Positions 36,233-48,639 of a DNA stretch of 64,000 nucleotides are shown here, piece by piece (within the stretch, counting starts at the first letter, position 1; every line of letters begins with the position of its first letter). The stretch lies in NCBI GenBank assembly GCA_009760855.2, contig WPIO01000007.1, positions 4,552,001 to 4,616,000 on the forward strand, written 5' to 3'. Below the pieces are notes generated by a model. The model saw nothing but the letters and a program-made list of their open reading frames with translations. It had not been told where the DNA came from and ran no database searches. The stretch is from Cristatella mucedo. Its lineage: Eukaryota > Bryozoa > Phylactolaemata > Cristatellidae. The position numbers and the translations under genes are program-made.

Positions 36233-36320
36233 GAGCATGTCATGTCATGTCATGTCATGTCATGTCATGTCATGTCATGTCATGTCATGTCATGTCATGT
36301 CATGTCATGTCATGTCATGT
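36233..36320. repeat. (ATGTC)n pentanucleotide array
   Basis: About 17 perfect copies of the 5-bp unit. Confidence 0.97.
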
Positions 36321-37043
36321 CTTTTCTTCAAGGATCTTTAGACCGAAGAATTCAGTCGCATGTATTGTTTGCTAACAGTGATCCAATGGCTTCGAATTCA
36401 ACTGCGAAAGCAATCCCCGATTCTTAATCTGACCTACAAGCTCCACCGTGGATGAGCTATTTCAAGCCAATCTGAACTACTGCTGCAGGAGCAATGTCCA
36501 CGAGTCCACTGGCTCTGTCAAACACGAGTTCAGCAATCTCGTCATCATTTAAGGGTGCTGGCGAAAGGTATTTCTACTTGCATGTCATAGACTATAAAAC
36601 TGGCATCTGCAATCGTTGCTCAACGATTGTATGCTTTTCGCTGTTCCGATTATGCCATTTTCCCTCCAATCTACGCTACTAATTTTAAGCAACTTACTTT
36701 CTCGACTGCCTTTTACACTCTTCATTTTGTTTTTCAAATTTTTCTTATTGAATGATATGAAATCCGTTGGTAACTGATTGCGCACCCTTTGAGCAAAACT
36801 ATATTAAAGTCTGCAGAGTAACTAACAGCTATTTGGTCCTCTTAGCTTTGAGGATTTACAAATTATAATGCAAAACGGAGGTAGATAGCCCTTGAAAATA
36901 AATCAAGCTCTAGCTACATGGACCTTTAGTTGCAGTGACTCTTGGAAGCGCTCTTCCTCTATTGGCTACCCGTTTCAGCCGATGAAAGCGCAGTCCGGCT
37001 CTTTAAGATTCTCAATTGCAATGCCGATGGAACATTTAAGGTT

Positions 37044-37112
37044 AGCTGATTCAACAGTCTCATTTATATAGCGGCAGAAGAGCCTTTTAGTGGCTGCACG
37101 ACGGAAAAATAC
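37044..37112 (-). repeat. SINE2 tail fragment
   Basis: GCTGATTCAACAGTCTCATT, TATATAGCGGCAGAAGAGCC. Only the tail and a little more. Confidence 0.55.
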
Positions 37113-37754
37113 AGTCCTTGATTACGCCTCACCCTTCGCTTGTTAATGTATGCTTACTGTTCCAACATGTATATCTTAGAAAATGAGGCGATTGGTAGCA
37201 CATGGCGGTTTACAAAGCGATCTAATATGGCCTAGTAATAAACCGAATACTGTTCAGATGTACTGCTGACAATCAGAGTTTCATGAATCATGAGATAATT
37301 TGTGTTGGATTTCCTAGTTATAGTCTAGGCTAGACTTTTCTAACGTCAGTAATAATTTTATTCCATGGGTCTGGTGACCTCCCACCAGTGTGGTTTAAAG
37401 CCAAGCCCTTGAGCAGTGCGTAGCCGTCAGACCTAGATTGGCTGGCAAGGAAATTTTCCCGTCTAAAGCGCAATGGAAAATAATTCCACGGCACTGAAAA
37501 AGGGTGCACTAGCTAAAAAATGTACGTAATGTACGTAAGTAAGAAATGAAAATACAATAATTTAATACTCCGGAAATAGACCAATTTATCATGAGAAGCG
37601 AAATAATGATCTCTGCGTGAATAGCGTGTCATTTCACACAATCTCCTTTCGGCGGTTAATCGCGTAGACACCCCTTTGGCTTTGAGGGCGTGAAGCCAAT
37701 ACTACACTTACTCATTCCTGCTTGAATAAGCAAGTTTCAGCTCAAAGCATTACT

Positions 37755-37897
37755 AGAGCTGGGTTGGTCCAGCAGTTAAGGTGCTCGCCCCGACTAGGGT
37801 CTGGCTGAGGTCGTGGGCTCGAGCCCCTAGGCACATGTGAAGCGCCTGAATAGAGATCAAGTTCTCATGGGGCGCTATACAAATGAATTATATTTAT
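37755..37897 (+). repeat. SINE1 copy, near complete
   Basis: GCTGGGTTGGTCCAGCAGTT, B box GTCGTGGGCTCGAGCCCC, tail GAAGCGCCTGAATAGAGATC then AAGTTCTCATGGGGCGCTAT. Confidence 0.9.
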
Positions 37898-38083
37898 AGA
37901 TATCGAAAGTACTCACATGTCCATCTCTGCGCAGCAGTAGTCTCGCCGTTTCATCTGTTAATGTTAAGCAATCGCAGCGCCTGTGACGGAGTCTCCGAAC
38001 GGTTATAGGTGGTTGTAGCAGTTTCCCGATCTCATGTCTTTTGAGACGAACGTTGCGCACGGAACGTGTGTTAGTCTAGCATA

Positions 38084-38223
38084 CGCGCGATGGTTTGGCC
38101 CAGTGATTAAGGTGCTCGCTCCGACGGAGGTTTGGCCGAGGTCGTGGGCTCGAGCCCCCTGGCTAATGTGGAGTACCTAAATAGAAATTAAGTTATCCGC
38201 TATATACATGAACTGCATATATA
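38084..38223 (+). repeat. SINE1 copy
   Basis: GATGGTTTGGCCCAGTGATT, B box GTCGTGGGCTCGAGCCCC, diverged tail GAGTACCTAAATAGAAATTA. Confidence 0.88.
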
Positions 38224-39110
38224 GAGCTAGGGCTTCGGAGCACGACTAACTAGACATAGTCGTTACACAGATACACGTAGGTATATCGACGCCACAATAT
38301 AGCACATTAGGAATTACGTAGTAATTTGGAGTAATAAAGAGTACGCCAATCGTAAACAGCTAGTACATTTCCGAAACGTAGAACTTTAGTATCCAGAGCC
38401 GCAGTTAGGCACGTGCTCACAGCACCAGCACCTACGTATCACTAATTTCGAAACCTAAAATAAAACTTACTAACATCTCCTGAAATGTGTTGTATAGTGT
38501 CTGAACCATAGATTTCGAAAAAATCTTTCAATTCCTTATCACTGTAATTACGGAGCTGCTAAGAATCTGGAGCACTTTCTTAATCCGACCGACCGAACAT
38601 GTTTACACGTTGCGCCGCACAGTCATAAGTTAAGACCCTCATCGGCAAAACTCAATGGAACGTTCAGTCATCTTTATAGTTTCTAATCAGCAATTGTTTG
38701 AGCTCAAGACTAGATCCATACTTTTCTTAAGCTAATTAATTTTATTTCATTCTATTTCCCAAAGTTAGCAGTCTTCGGCCGAGATAATAAAAGGCATCAA
38801 CTGTTGCTGTCTACTTTCGGCTTTCCTATTTCGTCACGTACTGACAAAATTGCTGCGGGAGATATTCAGCCTTACGTACAGCTGTCATAATACCTGTCTT
38901 CCCTTCGTAATCATCACCGACAGGCTACACGCGATCGAGCTGCGCTTTAATGCCTTTTCTGAACCCATGGCTGTCTTGATGTTTCGATCGTTTGAAACAA
39001 AAGAAAACTTTAGCCTCAACTTATTCGCAATAGATACACGGTACAGTATAGAAACTAGAATATGACGACTGCACGCAACACAATGAAGAGCAAACTGGTA
39101 CGACGGGAGG
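38224..39110. other. Intergenic, nothing recognised
   Basis: No coding or repeat similarity was recognised. Confidence 0.4.
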
Positions 39111-39114
39111 CTTG

Positions 39115-39520
39115 ATGAGAAATAAATTCGGCAGCAGAAATAGGTTAGCTGGATCAAGAGAACGAGCGAACAAAGGAAGGTGAGTGACAGAATCTTGAAT
39201 TCAATGCCATGCTTGATAGGCCTCGAGAGCACATTGGTAAGCAGTGGCGTATCGCGGAAGTTGTGACGTTTGAGATAGATAAAACTCTAGCGAGTTTTGC
39301 ACCAAATGAATGCGTGTTATTTCACAGGCACAAAGACGCCCAAGAAGAGGGTCACAGAAGCCTGGTAGGGATTTAGCAATGCGTGGAGCAGCTTGGCTAT
39401 GGCTTCCTTATCCAGGCGAGCCAGTAATAGGCATTTTCTTAGGAAGGTGCAAGCAGGCAAACTTAAATCTGGAGCTGATGCTGTCGTATGATGAAAATCT
39501 ATCGTGGAAGTGGACACATA
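39115..39520 (-). repeat. Diverged LINE A-like RT fragment
   Basis: GGTGAGTGACAGAATCTTGA, AGTTTTGCACCAAATGAATG and AGGGTCACAGAAGCCTGG follow the LINE A C-terminal order at low identity (minus sense). Confidence 0.5.
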
Positions 39521-39927
39521 TAATCCTTCCAGATTATTAAGTTGTTTATACTCATTAAATTTGAGAAAGTGTACGCTTATCTAAGTTCGATTGTCAGCAA
39601 TACATGATGTAAGGGACCTGAGACAGTTTTAGATGTCTGATGGCTAGGAAGAATACAAGCACACGTACTTACGTACATAGAAATGAAACCCGTGATTGCG
39701 TTTGATTATTATTTTGCAAAAGGGAGAGTTCATATGGTCTAAAAATGTGGACCAAGAACGTATCTCAGGAACCCGTCATTGTTCAAAGGCTCACTGGATT
39801 GTCGATGGGCCTTCACATAAAATCTCCTAATACTCCTCCTGAGACAAGACCTAAACCGTTGTGAGACAGTGCCCATGATGCACTGACGAGAAACAACTGC
39901 GTTTGAGAAGTATTTTTGTCAATTCTA

Positions 39928-41126
39928 TAATAATAATAATCATAAATTTGATATAGCGCCCTTAGAGAACTCAATCTCTTTCTAGGCACTGTACATGTGC
40001 TGCAAAGAAAGCGTGATCGAATGGTTAGTGGTAGCATGCTCAATATACAACAAGAATAACATGATTAGGGGTGACATGCACAGTGTCAGTGCGCATAATC
40101 ACATACAGTTGAATTGCAGGGAATCACTAAATGATGTGATAAATAAATACGAAATTAGTTTCTTTTTAATGTGGTCAAGTCGTGGGATATTGTGATGCCA
40201 GTCGGAAGTGTGTTTTTGGCTTTGGGGGCATACGAACTAAAGACGCGGTCTCCAAAAGATTTGAGTTTTTGAAGAGGTATAAATAAACGATTAGATTATG
40301 AAAAGCAGGTGGTACGATGCTTAGTCTGATGGGGGAGTAGGTCTGATAGGTAGGCTAGAGCCAAAGAATGAAGGGACCTAAAAGTGGGTGACAGAACCTT
40401 GAAGTCATTGCGTGCCTTGACTGGGAGCCAGTGCAGGTTGGCAAAAAGTGGTATGATGTGGCAGCTGCGATGCTTATGACAGAAAAGCCTAGCTGCAGAG
40501 TTTTGCACCAGCTGTAAGTGCCTGAATGCACAGATCGGTAGACCAGCAAGCAATGAGTTACAGAAGTCAAGACGTGAGGTCACAAATGCATAACTCAATT
40601 TAGACGCGATATACCTGTCTTAACAAGCCCGAATTTCAGCAAGCAATATTATGTAGCTAAAAGTAGGCAGACATGACTGTGGAGCTGGTGTGGTCATCTA
40701 ATGATACGTCCCTTTGGAATATAGCACCTAGATTTTGTGCAGATTCAACAGGAGATATGCTGGCAGAGTCGATTTCGAGTGTTAGCCTTTCCAATTTCTG
40801 AATCCCATTTGAATTGTCCATAACTAGTAATTTGTTTTTATTCTCATTCAATTTAAGATTGTTTTCTGCCATCCTTGTGCGGATGTCATCAATGAATGCA
40901 GCAAGTGAGTTTAGAGAATTTGAGGTGCTCGAAGGCTGGGAGGGATCAAAGCAAAGGTACAACTGAGTGTCATCTGCATAGAAGTGAAAGCCTAGATTGT
41001 GCCTGGCAATCACATCGGCAAGAGGGAGAGTATAAACCATGAAAATAACGGGACCGAGCATGGAGCCCTGAGGTACTCCATATTGCATTGGTACCTCAGA
41101 TGACCTTGGCCCATTCCTATCAATAG
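39928..41126 (-). pseudogene. LINE family A copy with intact YADD segment
   Basis: 3' tail at 39928-40000 (TAATAATAATCATAAATTTG, TATAGCGCCCTTAGAGAACT). RT frames: 40598-40296 (C-terminus) and 41196-40657, which holds YGVPQGSMLGPVIFMVY, LGFHFYADDTQLYLCF, NNLKLNENKNKLLVM and IDSASISPVESAQNLG. The catalytic YADD is intact here, but the 5' half is missing and frames break between the two segments. Confidence 0.85.
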
Positions 41127-41194
41127 CCATGAGTTTTCTGCATGTTTTTGCAAGCTTAAATTTGCATAACAATAATGATGAATTTGATAACAAC

Positions 41195-42443
41195 AATAAT
41201 AATTATAACAATTGACCATTCGTGTAGCACCCGAAGAGTACTTAATCTCTATCCAGGCACCTAATAACTTGCTGCAAAAGAGTCAGTACCCAAGGATTAG
41301 TGTCATGCGGGTATCAAGCATGCACAAGCAAACGGCTAACATGTTTAGGTAAGCATGCTAAAGTGAACACGAAGAAACCCACTGCTTCATCAAAAATTTC
41401 AATCGAGAACTAGGGTCGGCAAATTGGCCATATGCTGATGAGTACGTGGTACAAGAGCACAGCATAGGAGCAAGCAGTTTGGATAGGCAGGTTGGATAGG
41501 CTGGAGCCAAAGAATGGAGTGACCTAAAAGTGAGCGACAAAACCCTGAAGTCAATCCGTTGCTTGACTGGTAGCCAGTGCAGGTCGGTGAGAAGTGGTGT
41601 GATGTGGCAACTGCGACGCTCACGACAGACAAGCCTAGCTGCAGAGTTTTGCACCAGCTGTAAGCGCCTGATTGCACATGCCGGTAGGCCAGCAAGCAGT
41701 GAGTTACAGAAGTCAAGACGGGATGTCACAAATGTATGGACCAACTTAGATGTCTAATCCCTATCTAAACAAGCCCTAATTTTAGCAATGTTATGTATCT
41801 GAAATTAGGCAGACTTGACTGTGGAGCTGATGTGGTCGTCGAACGAAATGTCACTTTGGAACATGACACCAAGATTTCGTTCAGATTCAACAGGAGATAT
41901 GCTGGCAGAGCCGATTTTGTATGTTAGCCTTTCCAATTTCTGAATCACACTTGGTTTTGCCATCACTAGCAAGTTAGTTTTATCATCATTTAATATGAAA
42001 AAAATTGCTGCCATCCATGTGCGAATGTCATCAATACATACAGCAGGGGAGTTGAGAGAATTCGAGGTGCTCGAAGGATGGGAGAGATCAAAGCAAAGAT
42101 ACAACTGAGTGTCATCTGCATAGAAGTGGAAGCCTAGATTGTGCTTGGCAATCAAATTGGCAAGATGGAGAGTATAAACCGTGAAAAGAACCGAACCTAG
42201 CACGGAGCCCCGAGGTGCCCCATATTTCAGAGGTACCTCGGATGATCTTTGTCCATTCACGTCACTACTCTGGAGTCTCCTACTGAGATAGGACCTGGAC
42301 CATTGCAGAGCAGTGCCAGTGATGCCCAGGCGAGATTAAAGGTGCTCAAGAAGGACTTGATGATCGGTTGTATCAAAAGCTACCGAAATATTGATCAAAA
42401 GAAGCAGAGATACTCTACCTAAATCTGCTTTCCTAAGAAGGGC
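41195..42443 (-). pseudogene. LINE family A copy, second of a same-orientation pair
   Basis: Tail near 41195-41270 (degraded: AGCACCCGAAGAGTACTTAA, CTCTATCCAGGCACC). RT frames at 41744-41358 ([35 protein letters not shown]) and 42260-41805 (YGAPRGSVLGSVLFTVY, LGFHFYADDTQLYLCF). Sequence between 41345 and 41480 is rearranged relative to other copies. The 5' end is truncated at about 42443. Confidence 0.85.
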
Positions 42444-42445
42444 AT

Positions 42446-43710
42446 GAGGATATTGATGAAATGGAAAATGTTGAAGCAGGTACGGACTTGGAAGTGATCA
42501 GCGATGATACATTAGAAGGAGACGTCGGTTACCACGATCTGCTCACGAAATCACGAAAGCTTGTCAAGATCATAAAAAAAAGTTTTCGAAACAATTTCTT
42601 TCAATCCAAAAGTAAAATCTGAGTTCGGACGCGAGATTGAACTGCATTTTGACGTGAAAACGCAGTGGAACTCAATCCAAAAAAGTTAGAACTCCAAGTA
42701 AAAACAGAAGTCGCCATCCACGAGACGCTAACCGATTTTAAGACGCTGGAAATGATTGAGACAATAGATTTTGATGCTCTCAAAGCTCTTCGAAAGGCAA
42801 TAGAACCAGTGAAACCTGTTGCTGAGAATGTAAATTGAGAAGACGCGACGCTGATGAATGCTGACACAATTTTATAATTCATGTTTAACAAGCTCACTAA
42901 CCTGAGAAATCACATTAGTACCAAGATTATGGAAACTTTGAAGTTTTGTATGTATGTATGTATGTATGTATGTATGTATCTCCGTCAGTAACTCCACAAA
43001 GTCATAAAGACCATGTGGGTGTTACGCAGGAGAGTTTTGTATAGCGCACTCACAGCCTAAGCGGCTTTCGGTACGCATTCGGTAGCTAACAGACTTTGTC
43101 TCACGCAACAAAGTTAAAGTGGGAAGCATAGCAGAGTTAGGAGAACAGTTGAGGTAGTGAGTAGCATAGAAGTAGCAGTTCAGGACCGCTGAAAAAGATG
43201 TGCCATAGTCGGCAGTTGGAGAGTAGATGTCATTGCGTAAGTTTTGCATTGAAGAGCGATAGAAAAAGGATATCATGACTCTTTGCCACAGTCTCAAAGA
43301 TCTTTCTTTCGAGCCGTCAGAAACTACGCTAAATATCGTAGGAAACATAGCGTCTCATCTATTTGGAGTCAACGATGTAGAAGTTGTCGTCGAAGAGTCG
43401 TCAAATGAGGCTGAACGTCTGAACGTGTCTTCAAGATGAATTGAATTTGTTGCTTTAAAAGCATGGATCATCAATCGCAGTCGGAGGGAAAGGCAGTTTC
43501 AAATGACTCTAGTTCGAGTTCGCGCTCTTCAGAAACTCTGCCCAGCGAAATGAAAATCTCCTGAAAAAAAATTGTACAACGAAATTCTACCCATTAAACC
43601 AACATCAACGGACGCTGAAAAAGATTTTTCTGCCTGTTAGAATTTCTGCACAGAATTAGGTCGCGTCTCTCAGACAAGTCACTTCGTGCACTGGTGCTCT
43701 TGAAATATTA
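42446..43710 (+). pseudogene. hAT transposase relic
   Basis: Plus-strand remnants in order: LLTKSRKLVKIIKKSFRNN near 42540-42600, FGREIELHFDVKTQWNSI at about 42624-42680 (the DVKTRWNS-type hAT motif), then, after a LINE B insertion, PTSTDAEKDFSAC and, shifted in frame, RSRLSDKSLRALVLLKYYHK near 43600-43710, the C-terminal hAT dimerisation region. Stops and frameshifts throughout. The N-terminal BED and first catalytic part are missing on the left, where LINE A abuts. Confidence 0.8.
42949..43238 (-). mobile_element. LINE family B 3' fragment with 8-bp target duplication
   Basis: A (TATG)n tail at the left, then CTCCGTCAGTAACTCCACAA to GGAGAGTAGATGTCATTGCG. It is flanked by perfect 8-bp repeats AAGTTTTG (42941-42948 and 43239-43246). 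The hAT relic is interrupted exactly here. Confidence 0.9.
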
Positions 43711-44600
43711 TCATAAAAAGTAAAAATGTATGGATTAAAAATATTACATATCATGAAAGATATATTATAAATCGGTGTTTGTCAAAACATAAGCTATTGA
43801 CAGTAAAATTAATGAAAAAATAAAAAGTACAAACAGCTGTCTCTTGAAAAATGGAAACAGTAAACAATCATTTCTCAAAATTACTGTTTTTCAGAAACCC
43901 TAATCGCCACCAGTGTCGCTGGTTGTGGTACTAGCTTAGGTGCCATTTCGGCAACGATTTATAGTCCAAGTAAGCAATTTAAACTTTGCATATATCCGAG
44001 AGCTCCGGTAACTCGAAATACACGTGCGGGACAAAAGCGCACCGACAGAAGCCCGCGAAACAACGTCAAGCGTGCAGGGGAACAAAATGACGCCAAAAAA
44101 TGTGAGCAAAAATAATTTTAAGGAATCTTAGTTTAAATTGATTCTTATAAATAAACTATTTTATTAGAGAAAATTAATACTTAGTATAACTCATACCGAA
44201 TTACACTATATGCCAGCTTTTAAATAAGTTAATATTTATTTAATTTTATTTTGAAATGGTGTAGTTATATTTTGAAAGAACGAGTTAATATAGTCTAAAA
44301 ATATTAATCATTTTTTTAATACAACGCTCAAATTGTTCGCGATTTTCGAAGATTATCTTCCGCTAGGGCTGTTATATTTGTTCCTGTATAGGTTTTTTAG
44401 TTCATTGTAGTTTTAATTTGACAAACTTAAATTTATTTGCATTTTAGGTAAACCTTTACAAAATTTACATACGGAGTTATTATTAATTATATTTTAATGG
44501 GATTTTTATAGTTGCATAGCAGAAATCGCCCTAGTAACGCGTGACGTAACTGGTCATACTATTGTTACTGCCAAGCTAGCCGTACAATGCAATATTGTTT
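43711..44600. other. AT-rich intergenic DNA
   Basis: AT-rich, no coding similarity. It may contain the 3' end of the hAT element; no terminal inverted repeat was identified. Confidence 0.4.
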
Positions 44601-44883
44601 TTATTATGTATGCATTATTGTTCGGCGGCTGCGGCAGCGGCGAGCTTTGCAGTTTGGTCCCACGGAAGTTCGGTCCCGCTCGACGCCGCCTGGCACTTGT
44701 TCGTACCCGTCAAAGCGGGCGCGCGCTACGGCTACGCGCTACGGCGTTCCTGCAAATGAGCGCTAAGCCTCAAAGGTCTACTGAGTATAACTCGACCCCA
44801 AGAGGTCTAGTTATGCCCTAATACGCACTAATTTAAGCGCGGAATACGAGCAAGGATGGATTTAGGTGGCGGAGGCGCAGCCC

Positions 44884-45083
44884 GCCCTAAACCCTAAAAA
44901 CCAAACCCTAAAACCTTAAGAATTAAACCCTAAAGCCCTACACCATAAACTCTAAGCCCTAAACCCTAAAACCCTACACCATAAACTCTAAACTCTAAAC
45001 CCTAAACCCTAAAACCCTAAACCCTAAAACCCTAAACCCTAAAACCCTAAACCCTAAAAACCCTAAACAATAAACCCTAAAAA
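44884..45083. repeat. Interstitial (CCCTAAA)n telomere-like array
   Basis: Degenerate array of CCCTAAA and ACCCTAAA units (7 and 8 bp) with variants such as CACCATAAACTCTAA, about 200 bp. The opposite strand reads TTTAGGG, the plant/algal type, not the animal TTAGGG. Confidence 0.85.
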
Positions 45084-46290
45084 TTTAACTCTTAAACAAT
45101 ATACCGTGGTAATCGTCCTACCCCAGGCGGGAAAACGTCCAGGGGGAAATGTCCGTACCCCGTTATTATCTGTTGCTGTGTTAGGAATTGCTCTACTGCC
45201 TTACAAGGCTACCATTAATTTTGGTTCAATGAAAATTGGTCAGTTTGCTATGCCTGCTCGTACGAAGTACTATAAGTTATATTTGTCATCGTTATGGATC
45301 TGCCCTAAATTAGCCCATGAATTTATATTGTGACCATGCTGGCGTTACAGAAGACAAAGAGCATTTGCATGCCTGCGCACATTTAGTGGTTCTACTACCA
45401 GTGGTTAGCTGATCTTCAGAGTGCTCTCTATTGATTACCATCATTTCACAGCAGCAGCGTTCGCCGCCCGGACGTGAGCTCCAAGTACTCCACGCAAACA
45501 CTCTCTGCTTGTGGAAACGTCGTAGTAGATAGCCGCTCCACGCGCTTGCAACAGTTAGTAACAGGAGTAATAAAATTTGTGGAGATTCCAAATTGTTTCT
45601 AACTACTTCGGCACTATTATTCGAACTCAAACATTATGCCGCAAAGTCTGATCATCAGTGAGCAAATTGATGAGGACTTTGTCTGAAGCACGCATTTCAA
45701 GTTAGGTGAGCGCGAGACGCTCATTAATCCTGGGAATCGTAGTTAGCAGTGCTGGAAAGCTGAATGGGCAGCTGATTGCGCCACGTTACGTCAATAGCGC
45801 TCGGGGGATTGGGCTAAAAAGAAAGCTTCTGGTTATCGAATCACTGAGGTGGCGTTGCTACCGTGCCTGCTTAGCTCAAACTAGAAGCAGGATTCAATGG
45901 AATCAATATCCAAGACAAGATCCTCATCCAATCAGTCAGCAATCGGTTTACAGCGATACCGCTTTTACTAGATTGTATGAACGCAGGTGCAATGCAGCCA
46001 AACGGCAGTGCATGAGCATCAGGTGTTGTCCACGGTGTGCGCTTGAAATAAGAAAATTAGGGAAAGCTGAAATTGTTTTGAAGCCAGACGCAGCGAGTGG
46101 GTAAAGGGAATGCGAAGGTCATTGGTTCCTTGGCTTTTACTGTTATCGTGGTGAACGAGGTGACCTTTCTTTTGCCGCTTTTGATTCTCGCCCTTTGATT
46201 TGCCGCTTTTGATAAGCTATTACTGTTGTAAGTTGGTTCGAGACTGTGATTAAGACAACTGATGATATTTTGGATTGGTGCACTGATCTT
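45084..46290. other. Intergenic, nothing recognised
   Basis: Frames of 75-132 codons on both strands match nothing I recognise. The frame at 45630-45310 (minus) has a hydrophobic LLLLLLTVASAWSGYLL segment, but no supporting context. Confidence 0.35.
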
Positions 46291-46295
46291 GATCA

Positions 46296-46446
46296 ACCTG
46301 GTTTGGCCCAGTGGTTAAGGCACACGCCTTTAATGACCGAGGTCTAAGTGAATGCATTTGATGGCCAAAGTCATGAGCTCGAGCCCCGTGGCATATGCGA
46401 AAGTGCCTGATTAGAGAATAAGTTTTCTCATGGTGCTATGCAAATG

Positions 46447-46455
<9 letters not shown>
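46296..46455 (+). repeat. SINE1 copy with internal insertion
   Basis: CTGGTTTGGCCCAGTGGTTA, an insertion before the B box (GTCATGAGCTCGAGCCCCGT), and tail GTGCCTGATTAGAGAATAAG. It runs into an (AT)n end. Confidence 0.85.

Positions 46456-46497
<42 letters not shown>
46449..46497. repeat. (AT)n microsatellite
   Basis: AT run at the 3' end of the SINE1 copy; it probably expanded from the SINE tail. Confidence 0.95.
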
Positions 46498-46498
<1 letters not shown>

Positions 46499-47284
46499 CA
46501 ATCTATTTGGTATTGGTTTCACAAATACACTTCATATTATGGTCAGTAGTTAGGCGTGTCGTGCATGACCGGCGGCTCGTGCTTCGAGTAAGTACTGTGC
46601 ATCAACTTGTGCGGTTCGCCTATGGATGACTGATTGCAAGATTTCGATCTCTGCTCTAGCGTGTTAACCATCTATCATGATTACAACCAGTTTCGATTTG
46701 CAAAACCGGCATTTTTAAAAGTAAATTCGTGGTATATTATTTGTTGACTGAGTGTCCGATGTCTGATAGTTGGTATAAGATGTAGTAAAGAATTTGGCTA
46801 CACTTTCAAAAATAGCTACAGACACTGACAATTAGGACATGTATTAATAGAGTAACAAAAGCTGATACAGGCAGTCATATATCGGTCGATACCGGCCAAT
46901 TATCAGTAGTTTTGGATCAATTCTTGTGCTTTCTATAGCACGATCATTATCACCAGCTGGCGTCGGGTGCATTGCCTTCGTTTGGCATATCTGGGAAGCA
47001 TGTTGTAATACAGGATAAAGGATTTGCATCCATTTTTAGCCATAAAACAAGAGATTTCGCACGGTTTTGCCGTACTTTATTTGGCCCTATTCAGTATATT
47101 GGTGGGTTGCTCCAAAGCCTTCTTCTTTCTATAATTTTGAAGCCAGACCTTTTATTGGTTTGAAAGGGAACTAAGTTGACTTCGCGGTCGTCCAGCCGAG
47201 TGTGCTCTGTCTTATCTACTCTCAAGCACATATGAACGCTTGCTAAAGCCTCCTACTATACTTGTCTACCAACAAATGTTGGTT

Positions 47285-47410
47285 AGGTGCTCACAGTTGG
47301 TGCAAAACTCTGCAGCTAAGCTCATCTGTCTTGAGCGTCGCAATGGCCACATCACACAACTTTCCGGCGACCTGCGCTGGCTCCCAGTCAAGCACCGCAT
47401 CGAATTCCTT
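47285..47410 (+). repeat. LINE A RT C-terminal fragment
   Basis: [20 protein letters not shown] then LRWLPVKHRIEF in one frame. It joins a LINE B fragment at about 47410. Confidence 0.75.
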
Positions 47411-47700
47411 CACTTTTCTCCATGTACTCAACCTCTGGGAAAAGTAACTTGGCCTCATGGATTAAGCTCTCATTTTTATGCAGACTATACTAAGCTGTAG
47501 TTGCCACTTAAACCGTCGGATTCTGCTGCAGTGTCCGATAAACTCAATTCTTGCCTTCATGACATTAGATCCTGGATGTCGGCTAATCTCCTTAAACTCA
47601 ACGACGATAAAACAGAACTGCTGCTCATAGGACTTTCACTTTTATACCGACGATACTGTGAGCGTGACCAGCTTTGTTGTAGATGGAAAAATTAAAATAG
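47411..47700 (+). repeat. LINE B RT fragment (YADD region) fused to LINE A
   Basis: TQPLGKVTWPHGLSSHFYAD, with YADY in place of YADD, then PSDSAAVSDKLNSCLHDIRS and ANLLKLNDDKTELLLIG. The RT catalytic region therefore follows a C-terminal LINE A piece, the wrong order for a single element. Confidence 0.75.
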
Positions 47701-48639
47701 GTTGATTTGTGAAACCACTAAGAAATCTTGACTGATGATTCTATTTTATCTCTCCTTGACAGCAACCACTTAAACGCTTCGTGGTCCTAAAATAAGAGTG
47801 AACTTTGTGCCCGTAAGGTGTTCCTTTAGCTTCTAGACTATTGCAAGATATTCCAGCTATGTGTCCGAATACTGATGAACATTTAGCAACCATGAGCGTT
47901 TAGCTCCCCGCCACCGAAAGCGGCCAGAAGGCGACGGCCACAATCAGCAGGTCACGAATCACCCCAACTGCCACAATCAGCTCTACAAAAAACTAAACCG
48001 AATTATTTAATTCGTCAGATGTCACGACCAATCTCTTGCACCGATCAGGTAAGCGCGATATCACTTCGGCCACAAATACGTTCTTCAGGTGCTCGAATGC
48101 AGCGGTGCAATTAGGACTATTGAACTCAGATGCAAACATAACCCTATGAATTTTCTGTAGAAGCTGGCAAGCCCTCCTCTAAGAGGTAACGGGGAGTCTG
48201 AAGCTCTGTCGCTAGTCACGACCTTTACCATTCGGGCTGTTGGTGTATGTGAGTCGCATCCCCAATAGATGCTGGTCTTCTAGGTTCGGGATGGTATCAC
48301 CCCCGTAACAGCGTGCTGTATATAGGACTGGACCAGGTCAGTGCGTTTGTCGTAGCGACTTAAGAGTCAAGTGGTAAAATATCGAGACTCGCAGCGACGT
48401 TGTCAGCCCTCTCAAATAAAGTTCGGTACATCCATCAGCTCAAACTTAAGCTCGGTCCAGGGCGTGATAGCGACCCCAGTAAATGAAGCAATATCGCGAC
48501 CAACACAGCGAAGTCAACTACTTATTGTGGACCACGGCACACCTAACCAGCATTTGGCAAGGCTTACGACGTGTGGCTTGGCCGTAAGTTGGACTCACTA
48601 GGGTTTGGCGTTTCACTAGGGCTGGTGCGGCACATATAC

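Noticed and set aside
45310-45630. Minus frame with a hydrophobic leader-like stretch
   Set aside because: There is no conserved motif and no supporting exons, and it reads through mixed-composition intergenic DNA.
48250-48320. 5S rRNA-like phrase (GGTTCGGGATGG then CCCCCGT)
   Set aside because: The similarity is limited to a short phrase. The flanks do not fold into or match a 5S rRNA, and there is no internal control region.
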